Assembly (NCBI RefSeq): GCF_013409065.1
Contig: NZ_JACBZP010000001.1
Location: 3,048,518 to 3,112,517 of the forward strand
Length of the DNA: 64,000 nucleotides
Reading direction: 5' to 3'
Source: Spelaeicoccus albus
GTDB taxonomy: Bacteria > Actinomycetota > Actinomycetes > Actinomycetales > Brevibacteriaceae
How positions within the stretch are numbered: the stretch's first letter is position 1; each line of letters starts with the position of its first letter. Below, in pieces: positions 41,245 to 51,942 of the stretch. Under the pieces are notes generated by a model that was not told the DNA's origin, ran no database searches, and saw nothing but the letters and a program-made list of their open reading frames with translations. Position numbers and translations under genes: made by a program.

Positions 41245-41952
41245 TCAGCCGGACTTCTTGCCGACCTGGTCGATCACCGTTTCGGCGACCTCGCGCATTG
41301 TCAGGCGCCGATCCATCGACGTCTTTTGGATCCAGCGGAAAGCATCCGGCTCGGTCAACCCCATGTTCGTGATCAGCATGCTCTTGGCCCGATCGACGAG
41401 CTTGCGGGTCTCGAAGCGATCCTGCAGGTCTGCCACTTCGTCCTCGAGCGCGTTGATCTCGCTGTGACGCGATAACGCGATTTCGAGGGCAGGCACCAGA
41501 TCGTTGGCCGTGAACGGCTTGACGACGTAGGCCATGGCTCCGGCGTCCCGCGCACGTTCGACGAGCTCGCGCTGCGAAAACGCCGTCAGCAGGACGACCG
41601 GGGCGATGCGGGCCTTGGTGATGCGCTCGGCCGCACTGATGCCGTCGAGGACGGGCATCTTGATGTCCATCACCACCAGGTCGGGCCGGAGCTCTTCGGC
41701 CAGCCGGATCGCGGACTCGCCGTCGTCGGCCTCGCCGACCACGTCGTATCCGACTTCGCGGAGCATTTCGACGATGTCGAGACGGATGACCGCCTCGTCT
41801 TCGGCAACGACAACGCGGCGCACCGGGTGAGCAGCGCTTTCCTCGGCCGTCACGAATGCCGGACCGGCTTCGGTGGAAGCCGAATCGGCCTCGAGGGCAT
41901 CGGTGGTCTCGGGGGATGTCGCGGCGTCTTTGGCTGCGGAGTCTTCAGTCAC
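41245..41952 (-). CDS. pdtaR: Response regulator with ANTAR RNA-binding domain (PdtaR type)
   Basis: A 235-residue two-component regulator. A 45-residue low-complexity N-terminus precedes the receiver domain (about 48-165; VVVAEDEAVIRLDIVEML, phosphoacceptor aspartate in LVVMDIKMP, T in LLTAFS, K in VVKPFT). The C-terminal ANTAR domain (about 170-230; KLVDRAKSMLITNMGLTEPDAFRWIQ) binds paired hairpins in mRNA to prevent termination. M. tuberculosis PdtaR (Rv1626), partner of the kinase PdtaS, is the model and lies in the same neighbourhood. The start is GTG at 41952, 7 nt after TAGGAT; the longer open frame runs through the antisense of tRNA-Leu and is not real. No sensor kinase gene lies in the window. 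Confidence 0.93.
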   Translation of the reverse strand: MTEDSAAKDAATSPETTDALEADSASTEAGPAFVTAEESAAHPVRRVVVAEDEAVIRLDIVEMLREVGYDVVGEADDGESAIRLAEELRPDLVVMDIKMPVLDGISAAERITKARIAPVVLLTAFSQRELVERARDAGAMAYVVKPFTANDLVPALEIALSRHSEINALEDEVADLQDRFETRKLVDRAKSMLITNMGLTEPDAFRWIQKTSMDRRLTMREVAETVIDQVGKKSG

Positions 41953-42136
41953 GATCCTTATCCTAAACTGAGAGGCCCACCCCCGTCGACGCAGGTCGCC
42001 TCCTGGCAGCAGTGCGATTAGCCACATTTGCGCGGCACCGAGACGAGTACGGGCTCCCCGGTTCTCATCGGCTGCCACGATTCGGTATGCTTGTGTCGGC
42101 CCGATTGCCTGGGGCCGACACATCAGCACGAGATCA

Positions 42137-42221
42137 GCCGGATTGGCGGAATTGGCAGACGCGGCGCACTCAAAATGCGTTGTCGAAAGACGTGTGGGTT
42201 CAAGTCCCACATCCGGCACCA
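42137..42221 (+). tRNA. tRNA-Leu, anticodon CAA
   Basis: An 85-nt cloverleaf with encoded CCA. Acceptor arms GCCGGAT (42137-42143) and ATCCGGC (42211-42217) pair fully, discriminator A follows. The anticodon loop is CTCAAAA, giving CAA, which reads UUG. A long variable arm is present, as expected of tRNA-Leu, and GGTTCAAGTCC is the T-loop. Bases 42222-42437 downstream hold no gene I can support; the leader of the next gene lies there. Confidence 0.97.
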
Positions 42222-42437
42222 CCGTTTACTCTTTCTCCCGACGCGTTCCATCCCATTTGCCGCGCCGGTTCCGCGTGGGGTCATATCTTCCGCGTAGACC
42301 TATTGCACGTCATACACCGACGCGGAATAACCCGTTGTGCGTGAGGTAAGTCACATCTATGCTCACGGATACGGCCGGAGCGGCCGCCGGCGCGCACTCC
42401 CCCGCGGGCCGAATTCACGAAGAAGAGGATTTATCCC

Positions 42438-42923
42438 ATGTCGAACCCCGGACAGCCCACCATCAGGATCGGCGACAGCGGGTCCGTCGTGCTCAGGGCG
42501 CAACGGGCGCTACGTCGCACACCGAACCTCGGCGTCGAACTCGACGGCAAATTCGGCCCGCACACGGAATCCGCCGTCAAGGACTTCCAAGCCGATTCCC
42601 GCCTGGAAGTGGACGGCGTGGTCGGCCCGCACACGTGGCACGCGCTGCCGGACGGCGGGCCGATGCCGCTGTTGAAGGAGGGCGCGGACGGCGACGTCGT
42701 CCACGATCTTCAAAGAGTGCTCAGCGAGGGCAAGGACGATTGGGGCACGCTTCCCGGGCCCATTGACGGAAAGTTCGGGCCCAAGACCCGGGCCTCCGTC
42801 GAGGCGTTTCAGCGTTGGGGCCATGTCGAGGTCGACGGCGTCGTCGGCGACCACACGTGGGCCGTTCCGCTGCACGCCATGAATGCGACCCTCGAAACGG
42901 CGGTCGGCCTGAAGTACGTCTAA
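42438..42923 (+). CDS. Peptidoglycan-binding domain protein
   Basis: A 161-residue protein made of two peptidoglycan-binding (PG_binding_1) repeats, about residues 10-70 and 83-145. Each has GD/ADGxxVxxxQ near the start and DGKFGPxTxxxVxxFQ...VDGVVGxHTW. There is no signal peptide and no catalytic domain, so it may be cytoplasmic, released by lysis, or use an unknown export route. GAGGAT upstream of the ATG serves as ribosome binding site. A terminator-like hairpin follows before the convergent pyk. Confidence 0.9.
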   Translation: MSNPGQPTIRIGDSGSVVLRAQRALRRTPNLGVELDGKFGPHTESAVKDFQADSRLEVDGVVGPHTWHALPDGGPMPLLKEGADGDVVHDLQRVLSEGKDDWGTLPGPIDGKFGPKTRASVEAFQRWGHVEVDGVVGDHTWAVPLHAMNATLETAVGLKYV

Positions 42924-42960
42924 GCGCTGAACAGCGGGTCGAACCGGTCGCCGGAAAAGC

Positions 42961-42997
42961 TGCGAGGCGGGACCCTCGAAAGGAGGCCCGCCTCGCA
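42961..42997. terminator. Bidirectional hairpin between peptidoglycan-binding gene and pyk
   Basis: TGCGAGGCGGG (42961-42971) pairs with CCCGCCTCGCA (42987-42997), an 11-bp perfect stem with a 15-nt loop, placed between two convergent genes. There is no clear T-run. Confidence 0.6.
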
Positions 42998-43023
42998 GTA
43001 GTCATTTCGGCGACGGGTACGCC

Positions 43024-44526
43024 TCAGGAGGGGCGGCGCCCTTCGTCGGCGCGGTACCCCTCGGTGGCCCGGTGGGCGTCCGAATCGTCGGCGTAGGCCG
43101 GAGCCACGCCTTTGATGGCGTCGCCCATCTTGTGCACCCGCAGCGCGTTCGTCGATCCGGTGATGCCGGGAGGCGAACCGGCCACGATGATCACGAGTTC
43201 GCCTTCCTGCGCCTCGCCGTTGCCCAGCAGGATCTCATCGACCTGCCTGGCCATCTGGTCGGTGTGCTTGACCTGCTCGGCCAGGAACGTTTGCACGCCC
43301 CAACTGAGCGCCAGCTGGTTGCGCACGACGGGAACAGGCGTGAATGCCAGCAACGGCAAGTCCGGACGCAGCCGGCTCATCCGGCGCACCGAATCGCCGG
43401 ACTGGCTGAACGTGCACAGCAGGCCCACGTCGAGGTTGTCGCCGATCTCGACGGCCGCCTTGGTGATGGCGCCGCCGCGGGTGTGCGGCTCGGTGCCCAG
43501 CGGCGGGATCCGCCCGAGCCCGTGCTCTTCGGTCGATTCGATGATGCGGGCCATCGTGCGCACGGCATCGACGGCGTATTCGCCGACGGACGTCTCACCC
43601 GAGAGCATGAGCGCGTCGGTGCCGTCCAGGACGGCGTTGGCGCAGTCGGATACCTCGGCGCGGGTCGGCCTGGCGTTTTGAATCATCGAATCGAGCATCT
43701 GGGTGGCCACGATGACGGGCTTGGCCTGCTGGCGGGCCAGCATGACGGCGTCCTTTTGCACGATCGGCACCTGCTCGAGGGGCAGCTCGACGCCCAGATC
43801 GCCGCGAGCGACCATGATGCCGTCGAACGCGTCGAGGATCTCGGGAAGGTTGTCGACGGCTTGCGGCTTTTCGATCTTGGCGATCACCGGCAGCAGGACG
43901 CCTTCTTCTTCCATGATCTCGTGAATGCGGGTGACGTCGGCGGCGTCGCGGACGAACGACATGGCGACCCAGTCGAAGCCGGTGCGCAGGCCCCACCGTA
44001 GGTCGTCCTCGTCCTTTTCGCTCATGGCCGGCACGCTGACGGCCACGCCCGGAAGGTTCAACCCCTTGTTGTTGGACACCTCGCCGCCGATCTCGACGAC
44101 TGTCGTCACGCGGGTATCGGTCACGGCGGTGGCGCGGAGGCGGACCCGGCCGTCATCGATGAGCAGCGGGTCGCCCACGTTGACGTCCTGCGGCAGATTC
44201 TTGTGCGTGGTGCCGACCAGGTCCTTGTCGCCCGGCACTTCTTCGGTCGTGATGGTGAACGTGTCGCCCTCGGCCAGGTCGACGGGTCCGGAGGCGAATC
44301 GTCCGAGCCGGATCTTCGGGCCCTGCAGGTCGAGCAGGACGGCGACGGCGCGGCCGGATTCCTCGACGGCGCGGCGCACATTGGCGTACACCGCCGCATG
44401 CTCGTCGTGGTCTCCGTGGCTCAAATTGAACCGGGCGACGTCCAGGCCCTCATCGACGAGTGCTCGCAATTGCTCGGCGCTCGATGTTGCCGGCCCCAGG
44501 GTCGCTACGATTTTTGCGCGTCTCAT
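43024..44526 (-). CDS. pyk: Pyruvate kinase
   Basis: A 500-residue glycolytic enzyme converting phosphoenolpyruvate and ADP to pyruvate and ATP. The N-terminus MRRAKIVATLGPATSS is typical. NLSHGDHDEH binds K+/substrate, VIAKIEKPQAVDNL carries the catalytic lysine, and DGIMVARGDLGVELP the metal-binding glutamate/aspartate region. VATQMLDSMIQNARPTRAEVSD and the C-terminal allosteric domain follow. I prefer the ATG at 44526 over the GTG at 44532. It lies 22 bp downstream of gltD on the same strand and may share its message. Confidence 0.97.
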   Translation of the reverse strand: MRRAKIVATLGPATSSAEQLRALVDEGLDVARFNLSHGDHDEHAAVYANVRRAVEESGRAVAVLLDLQGPKIRLGRFASGPVDLAEGDTFTITTEEVPGDKDLVGTTHKNLPQDVNVGDPLLIDDGRVRLRATAVTDTRVTTVVEIGGEVSNNKGLNLPGVAVSVPAMSEKDEDDLRWGLRTGFDWVAMSFVRDAADVTRIHEIMEEEGVLLPVIAKIEKPQAVDNLPEILDAFDGIMVARGDLGVELPLEQVPIVQKDAVMLARQQAKPVIVATQMLDSMIQNARPTRAEVSDCANAVLDGTDALMLSGETSVGEYAVDAVRTMARIIESTEEHGLGRIPPLGTEPHTRGGAITKAAVEIGDNLDVGLLCTFSQSGDSVRRMSRLRPDLPLLAFTPVPVVRNQLALSWGVQTFLAEQVKHTDQMARQVDEILLGNGEAQEGELVIIVAGSPPGITGSTNALRVHKMGDAIKGVAPAYADDSDAHRATEGYRADEGRRPS

Positions 44527-44548
44527 TCTCACTTACTTTCGGTAGTCG

Positions 44549-46015
44549 TCATTTCAGCGAAATCGCCCGGTCGGTAGGCCGTACGGGGGCCGGCAACTGC
44601 GTCTCGCCCGTCAACCATTTGTCGACTCCGGCCGCGCACGCTCGCCCTTCCGCGATTGCCCACACTATCAACGACTGTCCCCGGCCCGCGTCACCCGCCA
44701 CGAACAAGCCGTCCACTTCGGACATGAATTCGTCGTCCCTGTCGATGGGGCGCGGATCGGACGGCGCGTGCGGACCGCTGAAGTCGGCGTCCAGATCGGC
44801 GCGGTCGGGCCCGGAGAATCCGAGGGCGATGAGCACCAGGTCGGCCGGGAGTTCCGTTTCGGTGCCCGGCGCTGCGCGACGGACGCCGTCCACTATCTCG
44901 GTCTCGGCCACGCGCAGCGCGCGAACGTGTCCCGAGTCGTCTGCGACGAATTCCACAGTCGATGCCAAGAACTCGCGGGTGCCGCCTTCTTCGTGGGCCG
45001 TGCTGACTTCGAAGATGCGCGGAGTCATCGGCCACGGCTCATGGTCCGGGCGATCGTCCGGCGGGCGCGTGCCGATGGCCAGGGTGGTGACGGAGGCGGC
45101 CTTTTCGCGCAGCGCCGTGCCGAGGCAGTCCGAGCCGGTGTCGCCGCCGCCGATGATGATGACGTGTTTGCCTTCGGCGGTCACCCGGCCCGGAAGCTCG
45201 TCGCCGGCGCGCACCTTGTTGGACGGCGTCAGGTAGTCCATGGCGTACATGATGCCGTCGGAATCGCGTCCCGGCAGCGGCAGGTCTCGCGGGACACCGG
45301 CACCGGTCGCGATGATGACCGCGTCGTACCGAGCACGCAGCTCGGGCCAGGAGATGTCGGTGCCGATCCTCACGCCGGGTTTGAACCGGGTGCCCTCGGC
45401 CTCCATCTGCTCGAGCCGCCTGTCGACCAGACGTTTTTCCAGTTTGAAGTCCGGGATGCCGTAGCGCAGCAGCCCGCCGATGCGGTCTTCCCGTTCGAAC
45501 ACGGCGACGGTGTGTCCCGCGCGGGTCAACTGTTGGGCGGCGGCGAGGCCGGCCGGCCCGGAGCCGACGACCGCCACGGTCTTGCCGGTCAGCCGGTCGG
45601 GCACGTGGGGCGTGACGTAGCCGTGGTCCCAGGCCCTGTCGATGATCGACTGCTCGATTTGTTTGATTGTCACGGGCGGCTGGCTGATGCCCAGGACGCA
45701 TGCGGGTTCGCACGGAGCGGGGCACACGCGGCCGGTGAATTCGGGGAAGTTGTTGGTGGCGTGCAGCCGTTCGATCGCCTCGAATTCGTCGCCGCGCCAG
45801 GTTGCGTCGTTCCACTCCGGGATGAGATTGCCCAGCGGGCAGCCGGTATGGCAGAACGGCACTCCGCAGTCCATGCACCGGCCGGCTTGACGTGTCAGCT
45901 GGGAGTGGCTTTGCGCTTCGTAGACCTCGCGGAAATCCATCAGGCGCACCGGCACCGGACGACGGGCCGGCAGTTCGCGCTCGCGGGTGGTCAAGAATCC
46001 GTGCGGATCAGCCAT
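44549..46015 (-). CDS. gltD: Glutamate synthase small (beta) subunit
   Basis: A 488-residue NADPH-oxidising subunit of glutamate synthase that passes electrons to GltB. N-terminal iron-sulfur cysteines are in [17 protein letters not shown] and [15 protein letters not shown]-binding [17 protein letters not shown] and the NADPH-binding [13 protein letters not shown] follow. The ATG at 46015 begins [10 protein letters not shown] and lies inside the end of gltB (8-base overlap) behind GGAGG, so the two are translationally coupled. The longer open frame upstream lies within gltB. Confidence 0.97.
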   Translation of the reverse strand: MADPHGFLTTRERELPARRPVPVRLMDFREVYEAQSHSQLTRQAGRCMDCGVPFCHTGCPLGNLIPEWNDATWRGDEFEAIERLHATNNFPEFTGRVCPAPCEPACVLGISQPPVTIKQIEQSIIDRAWDHGYVTPHVPDRLTGKTVAVVGSGPAGLAAAQQLTRAGHTVAVFEREDRIGGLLRYGIPDFKLEKRLVDRRLEQMEAEGTRFKPGVRIGTDISWPELRARYDAVIIATGAGVPRDLPLPGRDSDGIMYAMDYLTPSNKVRAGDELPGRVTAEGKHVIIIGGGDTGSDCLGTALREKAASVTTLAIGTRPPDDRPDHEPWPMTPRIFEVSTAHEEGGTREFLASTVEFVADDSGHVRALRVAETEIVDGVRRAAPGTETELPADLVLIALGFSGPDRADLDADFSGPHAPSDPRPIDRDDEFMSEVDGLFVAGDAGRGQSLIVWAIAEGRACAAGVDKWLTGETQLPAPVRPTDRAISLK

Positions 46016-49000
46016 GGGTTGCCTCCAATATCCGTTTCCACACCACTTGCCCGTCGGGGTCAAGCCCTTCCGTTTCTGCCTGGCTCCGCGTTTCCAGGAC
46101 CGCTGCGTAGTCGCGCGGCATCACCTTGGTCATGCGCGCGGCGAGTTCGGCGCCGCCGGCAGCCGACAGCAATGACCGGGCGACCGGCGAGCCGGTGTAC
46201 TCGACGTGCCGACGCAGCAAGCCGGTGACGAGTTCGAGATCGTGCCCGTCGAGGCCGCTGACGTGCAGCGCACCGGTGGCGACGGCCGTCTTGTTCAGCT
46301 TGCGGGTGTCGAAGTCGAGCAGGTAGGCGACTCCCCCGGACATCCCGGCCGCGAAGTTCCGGCCGACAGTGCCCAGGATGAGCGCACGGCCGCCCGTCAT
46401 GTATTCGAGTCCGTGGTCGCCGATTCCCTCGACGACTGCCGTCACGCCGGAGCCGCGCACCAGGAATCGTTCGCCGGCCTGCCCGGCGATGAACAGGGTC
46501 CCGGACGTCGCACCGTATCCGACGACGTTTCCGGCGATCACATTGTCGGACGAGTACGAGGCAGCGTGCTGCATGACGACGATCCGCCCGCCGGACAGCC
46601 CCTTGCCCACGTAATCGTTGGCATCGCCGGTGAGTCGCAGCGTGATGCCCGGCGGCATGAACGCGCCGAACGACTGTCCGGCCGACCCGGTCAGCGACAC
46701 GTCGATGGTGTCGTCCGGCAGGCTGTCCACGCCGAACGTCTTCGTCACTTCGTGGCCCAGCAGCGTGCCGACGCTGCGGTCGGTGTTCCGCACCGTGCCG
46801 GTCAGCTGGACGGGCAGCCTGTCGGTGAAGACGTCGGCCGCACCGGTGATGAGCGCCCTGTCGAAGTGTGAGGCCGTGTCGTGGTCCTGCCCGCGAAAAT
46901 TCCGCACCGCAGCGCCGCCGGGCATCGGGCTTTCAAGGATGCGCGAGACGTCGAGTCCTGATGCCTTCCAATGGTCGACGGCTCGTTGCATGTCGATCAG
47001 GTCGCGGCGCCCGATCGCCTCGTCAAGGCTTCGCAGGCCAAGCGCGGCAAGGTGTTCGCGGACCTCTTCGGCGAGGAAGGTGAAGAAATTCATCACGAAT
47101 TCGGGCTTGCCGGAAAACCGTCCGCGAAGCTCGGGGTTCTGCGTGGCCACGCCGACCGGGCACGTGTCGAGGTGGCAGACGCGCATCATGATGCAGCCGG
47201 ACACGACGAGCGGCGCGGTGGCGAATCCGAACTCCTCGGCGCCCAGCAATGCCGCAATGACGACGTCCCGCCCGGTCTTCAGCTGCCCGTCGACCTGCAC
47301 GACGATGCGGTCGCGCAGCCCGTTGAGCATGAGCGTTTGCTGCGCTTCGGCAAGACCGAGCTCCCACGGCACGCCGGCGTGTTTCAGCGAGTTCAGCGGG
47401 CTGGCGCCGGTGCCGCCGTCGTGCCCGGAGATCAGGACGACGTCGGCGCGCGCCTTGGCAACGCCGGACGCGACGGCGCCGATGCCGATCTGGCTGACAA
47501 GTTTCACGTGCACGCGGGCATCCGGGTTGGCGTGTCCGAGATCGTAGATCAGCTGCGCCAAGTCTTCGATCGAGTAGATGTCGTGGTGCGGGGGCGGCGA
47601 GATCAAGCCGACGCCGGGCGTGGCGTGCCTGGTCGACGCGATCCACGGGTACACCTTGGACGGCGGCAGCTGGCCGCCCTCGCCGGGCTTGGCGCCCTGC
47701 GCCATTTTGATCTGGATGTCGTCGGCGTTCGTCAGGTACAAGCTGGTGACGCCGAACCGGCCGGATGCGATTTGTTTGATGGCCGACCGGCGTTCCGGGT
47801 CGAGCAGCCTGTCTATGTCTTCGCCGCCTTCGCCGGTATTGGATTTCGCGCCGAGCCGGTTCATGGCGATTGCCAGATTCTCGTGGGCCTCCCGGCTGAT
47901 CGAGCCGTAGCTCATGGCACCGGTGGCGAACCGTTTCACGATCTCGCTGGCCGGTTCGACCTCGTCGATCGGGACGGGCTTGTCGGCGCGGCGCAGTGAG
48001 AACAGCCCGCGCAGGGTCATCAGTTCGGCGGACTGGTCGTCGATGAGGTTCGTGTATTGACGGAAGATGTCGTAGCTGCGCGTGCGGGTGGAGTGCTGGA
48101 GCCGGAATACCGTCTGCGGGTTGAACAAGTGCGGGGGTCCTTCACGGCGCCACTGGTATTCGCCTCCGACGTCGAGGCCGCGGTGTGCGCGCGCGGCTTG
48201 GTTGTCGGGATACGCGCGGGCATGCCGGGAGGCTGCTTCGGCGGCTATCACGTCGAGTCCGACTCCGCCCAGCTGGCTGGTCGTGCCGGTGAAGTACTTG
48301 TCGACGAGTTCTTGGCTCAATCCCAACGCTTCGAACGTTTGCGCGCCCCGGTACGAATGCACTGTCGAGATGCCCATTTTCGACATGATCTTCAAGACGC
48401 CCTTGCCGAGCGCCGTGATCAGGTTGGCCACGGCGCCGTCCGCCGTCTGGCCCGCCACCCGGCCGGCCCGGACAAGTTCTTCGGCCGATTCCATCGCCAG
48501 GTACGGGTTGACGGCCGATGCGCCGTAGCCGATCAAGGCGGCCACGTGGTGGACTTCGCGGACGTCGCCGGCCTCGACCAAGAGGCCCACGCGGGTTCTG
48601 GTGCGTTCACGGATCAAGTGGTGGTGGACGGCCGAGGTGAGCAGCAGCGACGGGATCGGCGCCAGTTCGGCGGTCGAGTCTCGATCGGAGAGCACCAGGA
48701 ACTGCGCGCCGGCGTCCACGGCTGCCGTTGCGGCTGTGCAGATCTCCTCGATGCGCCGGGCAAGTCCGACGCCGCCGGTTTCCGGTTTGAACAATCCTTG
48801 CAGGATGACCGTGCGGTCGCCGATGACGCCGGCCCGTCCCGGCCCGGGCGGCCGGCCCAGGTGCACGAGCTTGGCCAACGCGTCGTTGTCGATCACGGGG
48901 AACGGCAGGATGACTTGACGGCAGTGTTCGGCGGTGGCGCCCAGCAGGTTCAGCTGACTGCCCGACCCCGCCGCGAGCGATGTGACGAGTTCTTCCCGGA

Positions 49001-50612
49001 TGGCGTCCAATGGCGGATTCGTCACTTGGGCGAAGCTCTGCACGAAGTAGTCGAACATCAGTCGCGGACGCTCGCTGAGCACGGCAATCGGCGTGTCCGA
49101 CCCCATGGCGCCGAGCGGTTCGGCGCCGGCGCGCGCCATCGGGGCCAGCAGGATGCGCAGCTCTTCCTCGGTGTACCCGAAGGTGCGTTGGCGCCGGGTC
49201 ACGGAGGCACGACTGTGGACGACGTGCTCGCGGTCGGGCAGGTCCTCCAGCCGGATCCGGCCGGCGTCCAGCCAGCTGCCGTACGGCTTCTCGCCGGCCA
49301 GTTCGGCCTTGATCTCCTCGTCGCTGACGATCCTGCCCGCGACCGTGTCGACAAGGAACATCCGGCCGGGCTTGAGTCGCCCGCGGGACACGATGTGCGC
49401 CGGGTCGAGATCGAGCACTCCCACTTCGCTGGCCAGGACGACGAGTCCGTCGTCGGTGACTTGATAGCGGGCCGGGCGCAGACCGTTGCGATCGAGGACG
49501 GCGCCGGCGACCCGTCCGTCCGTGAACGTCACGCAGGCCGGGCCGTCCCACGGCTCCATCAACATCGAATGGAATTCGTAGAAATCGCGTTTGGCCGGAG
49601 CCATCAGCGGATCGCCTTCCCACGCTTCCGGGATCATCATCATGACGGCGTGGGGCAGCGACCGCCCGGACAGGGTCAGTAGTTCGAGCACTTCGTCGAA
49701 CGATGCGGAGTCGCTGGCGCCGGGCGCGTTGATGGGCAGCAGCCGCGCGATGTCGCGGGTCGAGCCGTCCGACCGCGGGCTGGCCAGCAGCGGCGAGGCG
49801 AGCGACGATTCGCGGGCGTGCATCCAGTTGCGGTTGCCGCGTACCGTGTTGATCTCGCCGTTGTGCGCAATCATCCGGAATGGTTGGGCAAGCGGCCACG
49901 ACGGGAACGTGTTGGTGGAGAAGCGGGAGTGCACGATCGCCAGTTTGCTGGTCAACGCGTCGTCCGACAGGTCCGGATAGAACGGCTCGAGCTGCTGCGT
50001 CGTGACCATCCCCTTGTACACGATGGTGCGCGCCGACAGGGACGGAAAATACACGCCCCGATGCTCGGCGCGTTTGCGCACGGCGAACGCGCGCCGTTCG
50101 ATGACCATCGGGTCGGGTCGGCCGGACGCATCGGTATCGGCCGGGATGGCGGGGTCGAGTTCGACAAAGACCTGCCGGAATTCCGGCATCACGGTGCGGG
50201 CGGATTCGCCGACCACGTCGGACGCGACCGGCACGCTGCGCCAGCCGAGCACTCGCAGCCCTTCGTCTGCGGCAAGGTCGGCGACGGCGTCCATACCGGC
50301 CTCCGCGTCTGCCGGATCCAAAAACGCCGTGCCCACGGCGTAGTCACCGGCCGCCGGCAACGTGAAGTCGACGACGCCGGTAAAAAAGTCGTGCGGCACC
50401 TGCAGCATGATGCCGGCGCCGTCGCCGGTTCCCTGATCGGCGCCGACGGCGCCGCGGTGCTCGAGATTCCCCAAAGCAGTCAGGGCGTTCGCCACGACCG
50501 CGTGCGTCGGTCCGCCGCGAAGCGTGGCGATCATGGCAAGTCCGCACGCATCGTGCTCATTGGCCGGATCGTAGAGTCCGGTCGCGCGCGGAACTGCTGA
50601 AAACGCTGTCAT
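46008..50612 (-). CDS. gltB: Glutamate synthase large (alpha) subunit
   Basis: A 1534-residue enzyme that, with GltD, makes two glutamates from glutamine and 2-oxoglutarate. The N-terminal class II amidotransferase has its catalytic cysteine in EHDACGLAM (about residue 22), so about 21 residues should be removed by processing. The FMN-binding central domain follows, then the 3Fe-4S site [12 protein letters not shown] in the typical spacing, and the C-terminal beta-helix with repeated G-x-x-G. GGAGG precedes the ATG. A 20-bp palindrome lies 167 bp upstream and may control the gene; the remaining 5' region (50613-50779) has no other clear site. Confidence 0.97.
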   Translation of the reverse strand: MTAFSAVPRATGLYDPANEHDACGLAMIATLRGGPTHAVVANALTALGNLEHRGAVGADQGTGDGAGIMLQVPHDFFTGVVDFTLPAAGDYAVGTAFLDPADAEAGMDAVADLAADEGLRVLGWRSVPVASDVVGESARTVMPEFRQVFVELDPAIPADTDASGRPDPMVIERRAFAVRKRAEHRGVYFPSLSARTIVYKGMVTTQQLEPFYPDLSDDALTSKLAIVHSRFSTNTFPSWPLAQPFRMIAHNGEINTVRGNRNWMHARESSLASPLLASPRSDGSTRDIARLLPINAPGASDSASFDEVLELLTLSGRSLPHAVMMMIPEAWEGDPLMAPAKRDFYEFHSMLMEPWDGPACVTFTDGRVAGAVLDRNGLRPARYQVTDDGLVVLASEVGVLDLDPAHIVSRGRLKPGRMFLVDTVAGRIVSDEEIKAELAGEKPYGSWLDAGRIRLEDLPDREHVVHSRASVTRRQRTFGYTEEELRILLAPMARAGAEPLGAMGSDTPIAVLSERPRLMFDYFVQSFAQVTNPPLDAIREELVTSLAAGSGSQLNLLGATAEHCRQVILPFPVIDNDALAKLVHLGRPPGPGRAGVIGDRTVILQGLFKPETGGVGLARRIEEICTAATAAVDAGAQFLVLSDRDSTAELAPIPSLLLTSAVHHHLIRERTRTRVGLLVEAGDVREVHHVAALIGYGASAVNPYLAMESAEELVRAGRVAGQTADGAVANLITALGKGVLKIMSKMGISTVHSYRGAQTFEALGLSQELVDKYFTGTTSQLGGVGLDVIAAEAASRHARAYPDNQAARAHRGLDVGGEYQWRREGPPHLFNPQTVFRLQHSTRTRSYDIFRQYTNLIDDQSAELMTLRGLFSLRRADKPVPIDEVEPASEIVKRFATGAMSYGSISREAHENLAIAMNRLGAKSNTGEGGEDIDRLLDPERRSAIKQIASGRFGVTSLYLTNADDIQIKMAQGAKPGEGGQLPPSKVYPWIASTRHATPGVGLISPPPHHDIYSIEDLAQLIYDLGHANPDARVHVKLVSQIGIGAVASGVAKARADVVLISGHDGGTGASPLNSLKHAGVPWELGLAEAQQTLMLNGLRDRIVVQVDGQLKTGRDVVIAALLGAEEFGFATAPLVVSGCIMMRVCHLDTCPVGVATQNPELRGRFSGKPEFVMNFFTFLAEEVREHLAALGLRSLDEAIGRRDLIDMQRAVDHWKASGLDVSRILESPMPGGAAVRNFRGQDHDTASHFDRALITGAADVFTDRLPVQLTGTVRNTDRSVGTLLGHEVTKTFGVDSLPDDTIDVSLTGSAGQSFGAFMPPGITLRLTGDANDYVGKGLSGGRIVVMQHAASYSSDNVIAGNVVGYGATSGTLFIAGQAGERFLVRGSGVTAVVEGIGDHGLEYMTGGRALILGTVGRNFAAGMSGGVAYLLDFDTRKLNKTAVATGALHVSGLDGHDLELVTGLLRRHVEYTGSPVARSLLSAAGGAELAARMTKVMPRDYAAVLETRSQAETEGLDPDGQVVWKRILEATHG

Positions 50613-50778
50613 CTCTACCGTCCTCCGTCAGCTGAAACGATCGTGGACGGACTACGTTGTCCGACGATGCCGGCGATCGATGGATCGGCTGCGGCAGCGA
50701 TTCGACGGCGGCGGGTCTCACGGCCGTGTGCAGAAAGAATACCGCGCGCGGATGTGCGGCCCCCGGAATTGTCCGGTC

Positions 50779-50798
50779 AGTGAGACGTGCGTCTCACT
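50779..50798. promoter_or_regulatory. 20-bp palindrome at the lgt end, upstream of gltB
   Basis: AGTGAGACG-TG-CGTCTCACT has perfect 9-bp arms. It covers the lgt stop codon and lies about 170 bp upstream of the gltB start. It could be an operator for gltB (ammonium assimilation genes are usually regulated) or the base of an lgt terminator; neither is proven. Confidence 0.4.
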
Positions 50799-51942
50799 CC
50801 CGGTCGTCGCGCCGGCGCGCTGCGTCGGACGCGTCGGACGCGTCATCCGGCGTCGCGTCCCCCGCCATGTCCGCGTCGTCCGGCGTCCCGGCGGTTTCGC
50901 CCGGGTCGGCGGTCTCGGCGGTCTCGGTGGCCGCAGGCTCCGCCGATTCGGCGTCGCCGGATTTGTCCTCGGGCACGACCGGGATCATGCCGGTCGGCGG
51001 GACGCCGGCCCGGCGCCGCCCGGTGGTCGGGATCTCCGACGCCGAGGGCAGCACGTTCGTTTCGCCCTCGGGAACCCGGCCGGGCAGATAGATTCCGTCG
51101 GTGGATCCGAAGCCGTGACGTCGCCAGCTGAGATAGAAGAACACGACGCCCAGGATGAACACCACGATGCACGTGAACACGTTGATGCGCAGGCCCAGGA
51201 TGTGCACGGCGTTGTCGATGCGCAGCATTTCGATCCAGACCCGGCCGACCGTGTACAGGCAGACGTACATCCAGAACGTCTGGCCCCAGGAGAATTTGAG
51301 TTTGCGACCCAGCCAAATCAGCACTATCGCCACGCCGATGTCCCACAGACACTCGTACAAGAACGTGGGTTGGAACAACGTGCCGGGCGCGTATTCGGGT
51401 CCCGGCCAGTTCGGGTTGATCCCTCCGTCCAGGAGGTAGTCGATGTGCAGGCCCCACGGCAGCGTCGTGGCTTCGCCGAAGAGTTCCTGATTGAACCAGT
51501 TACCCCAACGGCCGATGGCCTGCGCCAGGATCACGCCGGGGGCTGCCGCATCGACGAACATGGGGAGCCGGACGCCGGCGCGTCTGGCGCCGATCCATGC
51601 GCCCAAGGCGCCGAGGACGACGGCGCCCCAGATGCCCAGGCCGCCTCGCCAGATCTGGGGAATGAGCCAGAGGTCGCCGTCCGGCCCGAAATAGGCCTCC
51701 GGCGTGCTGAAGACGTGGTAGAGCCGTCCGCCGATGATGCCTGCCGGAATGGCCCAGATGGCAATGTCCCACATCTGGTCTTCGGTGCCGCCAAGTCGCT
51801 TCCACCGGCGGGTGGTCAGCCATAATGCGACGACGATGCCCAGCAGGATGCACAGGGCGTAGGCGTGGATCTCGAACTTGCCGATATAAAAACCGCTCCA
51901 CGACGGGCTGGGGATTTCGGCCAGTAGGCGTTCAGTGCGCAC
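50794..51942 (-). CDS. lgt: Prolipoprotein diacylglyceryl transferase
   Basis: A 382-residue inner-membrane enzyme that adds diacylglycerol to the lipobox cysteine of prolipoproteins. About seven helices are present and the Lgt signature GRWGNWFNQELFG (about 147-159) carries the essential residues. The last 100 residues are a charged, Ala/Asp/Glu-rich cytoplasmic tail, common in actinobacteria. The GTG at 51942 lies 11 bases inside the trpA end, so lgt is the last gene of the trp operon. The same trpA-lgt order occurs in many actinobacteria. Confidence 0.96.
   Translation of the reverse strand: MRTERLLAEIPSPSWSGFYIGKFEIHAYALCILLGIVVALWLTTRRWKRLGGTEDQMWDIAIWAIPAGIIGGRLYHVFSTPEAYFGPDGDLWLIPQIWRGGLGIWGAVVLGALGAWIGARRAGVRLPMFVDAAAPGVILAQAIGRWGNWFNQELFGEATTLPWGLHIDYLLDGGINPNWPGPEYAPGTLFQPTFLYECLWDIGVAIVLIWLGRKLKFSWGQTFWMYVCLYTVGRVWIEMLRIDNAVHILGLRINVFTCIVVFILGVVFFYLSWRRHGFGSTDGIYLPGRVPEGETNVLPSASEIPTTGRRRAGVPPTGMIPVVPEDKSGDAESAEPAATETAETADPGETAGTPDDADMAGDATPDDASDASDAARRRDDRE

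Noticed and set aside
41953-42222. N-terminal extension of the response regulator
   Set aside because: The extended frame runs through the antisense strand of tRNA-Leu; the GTG at 41952 with a -10 box in front is the natural start.
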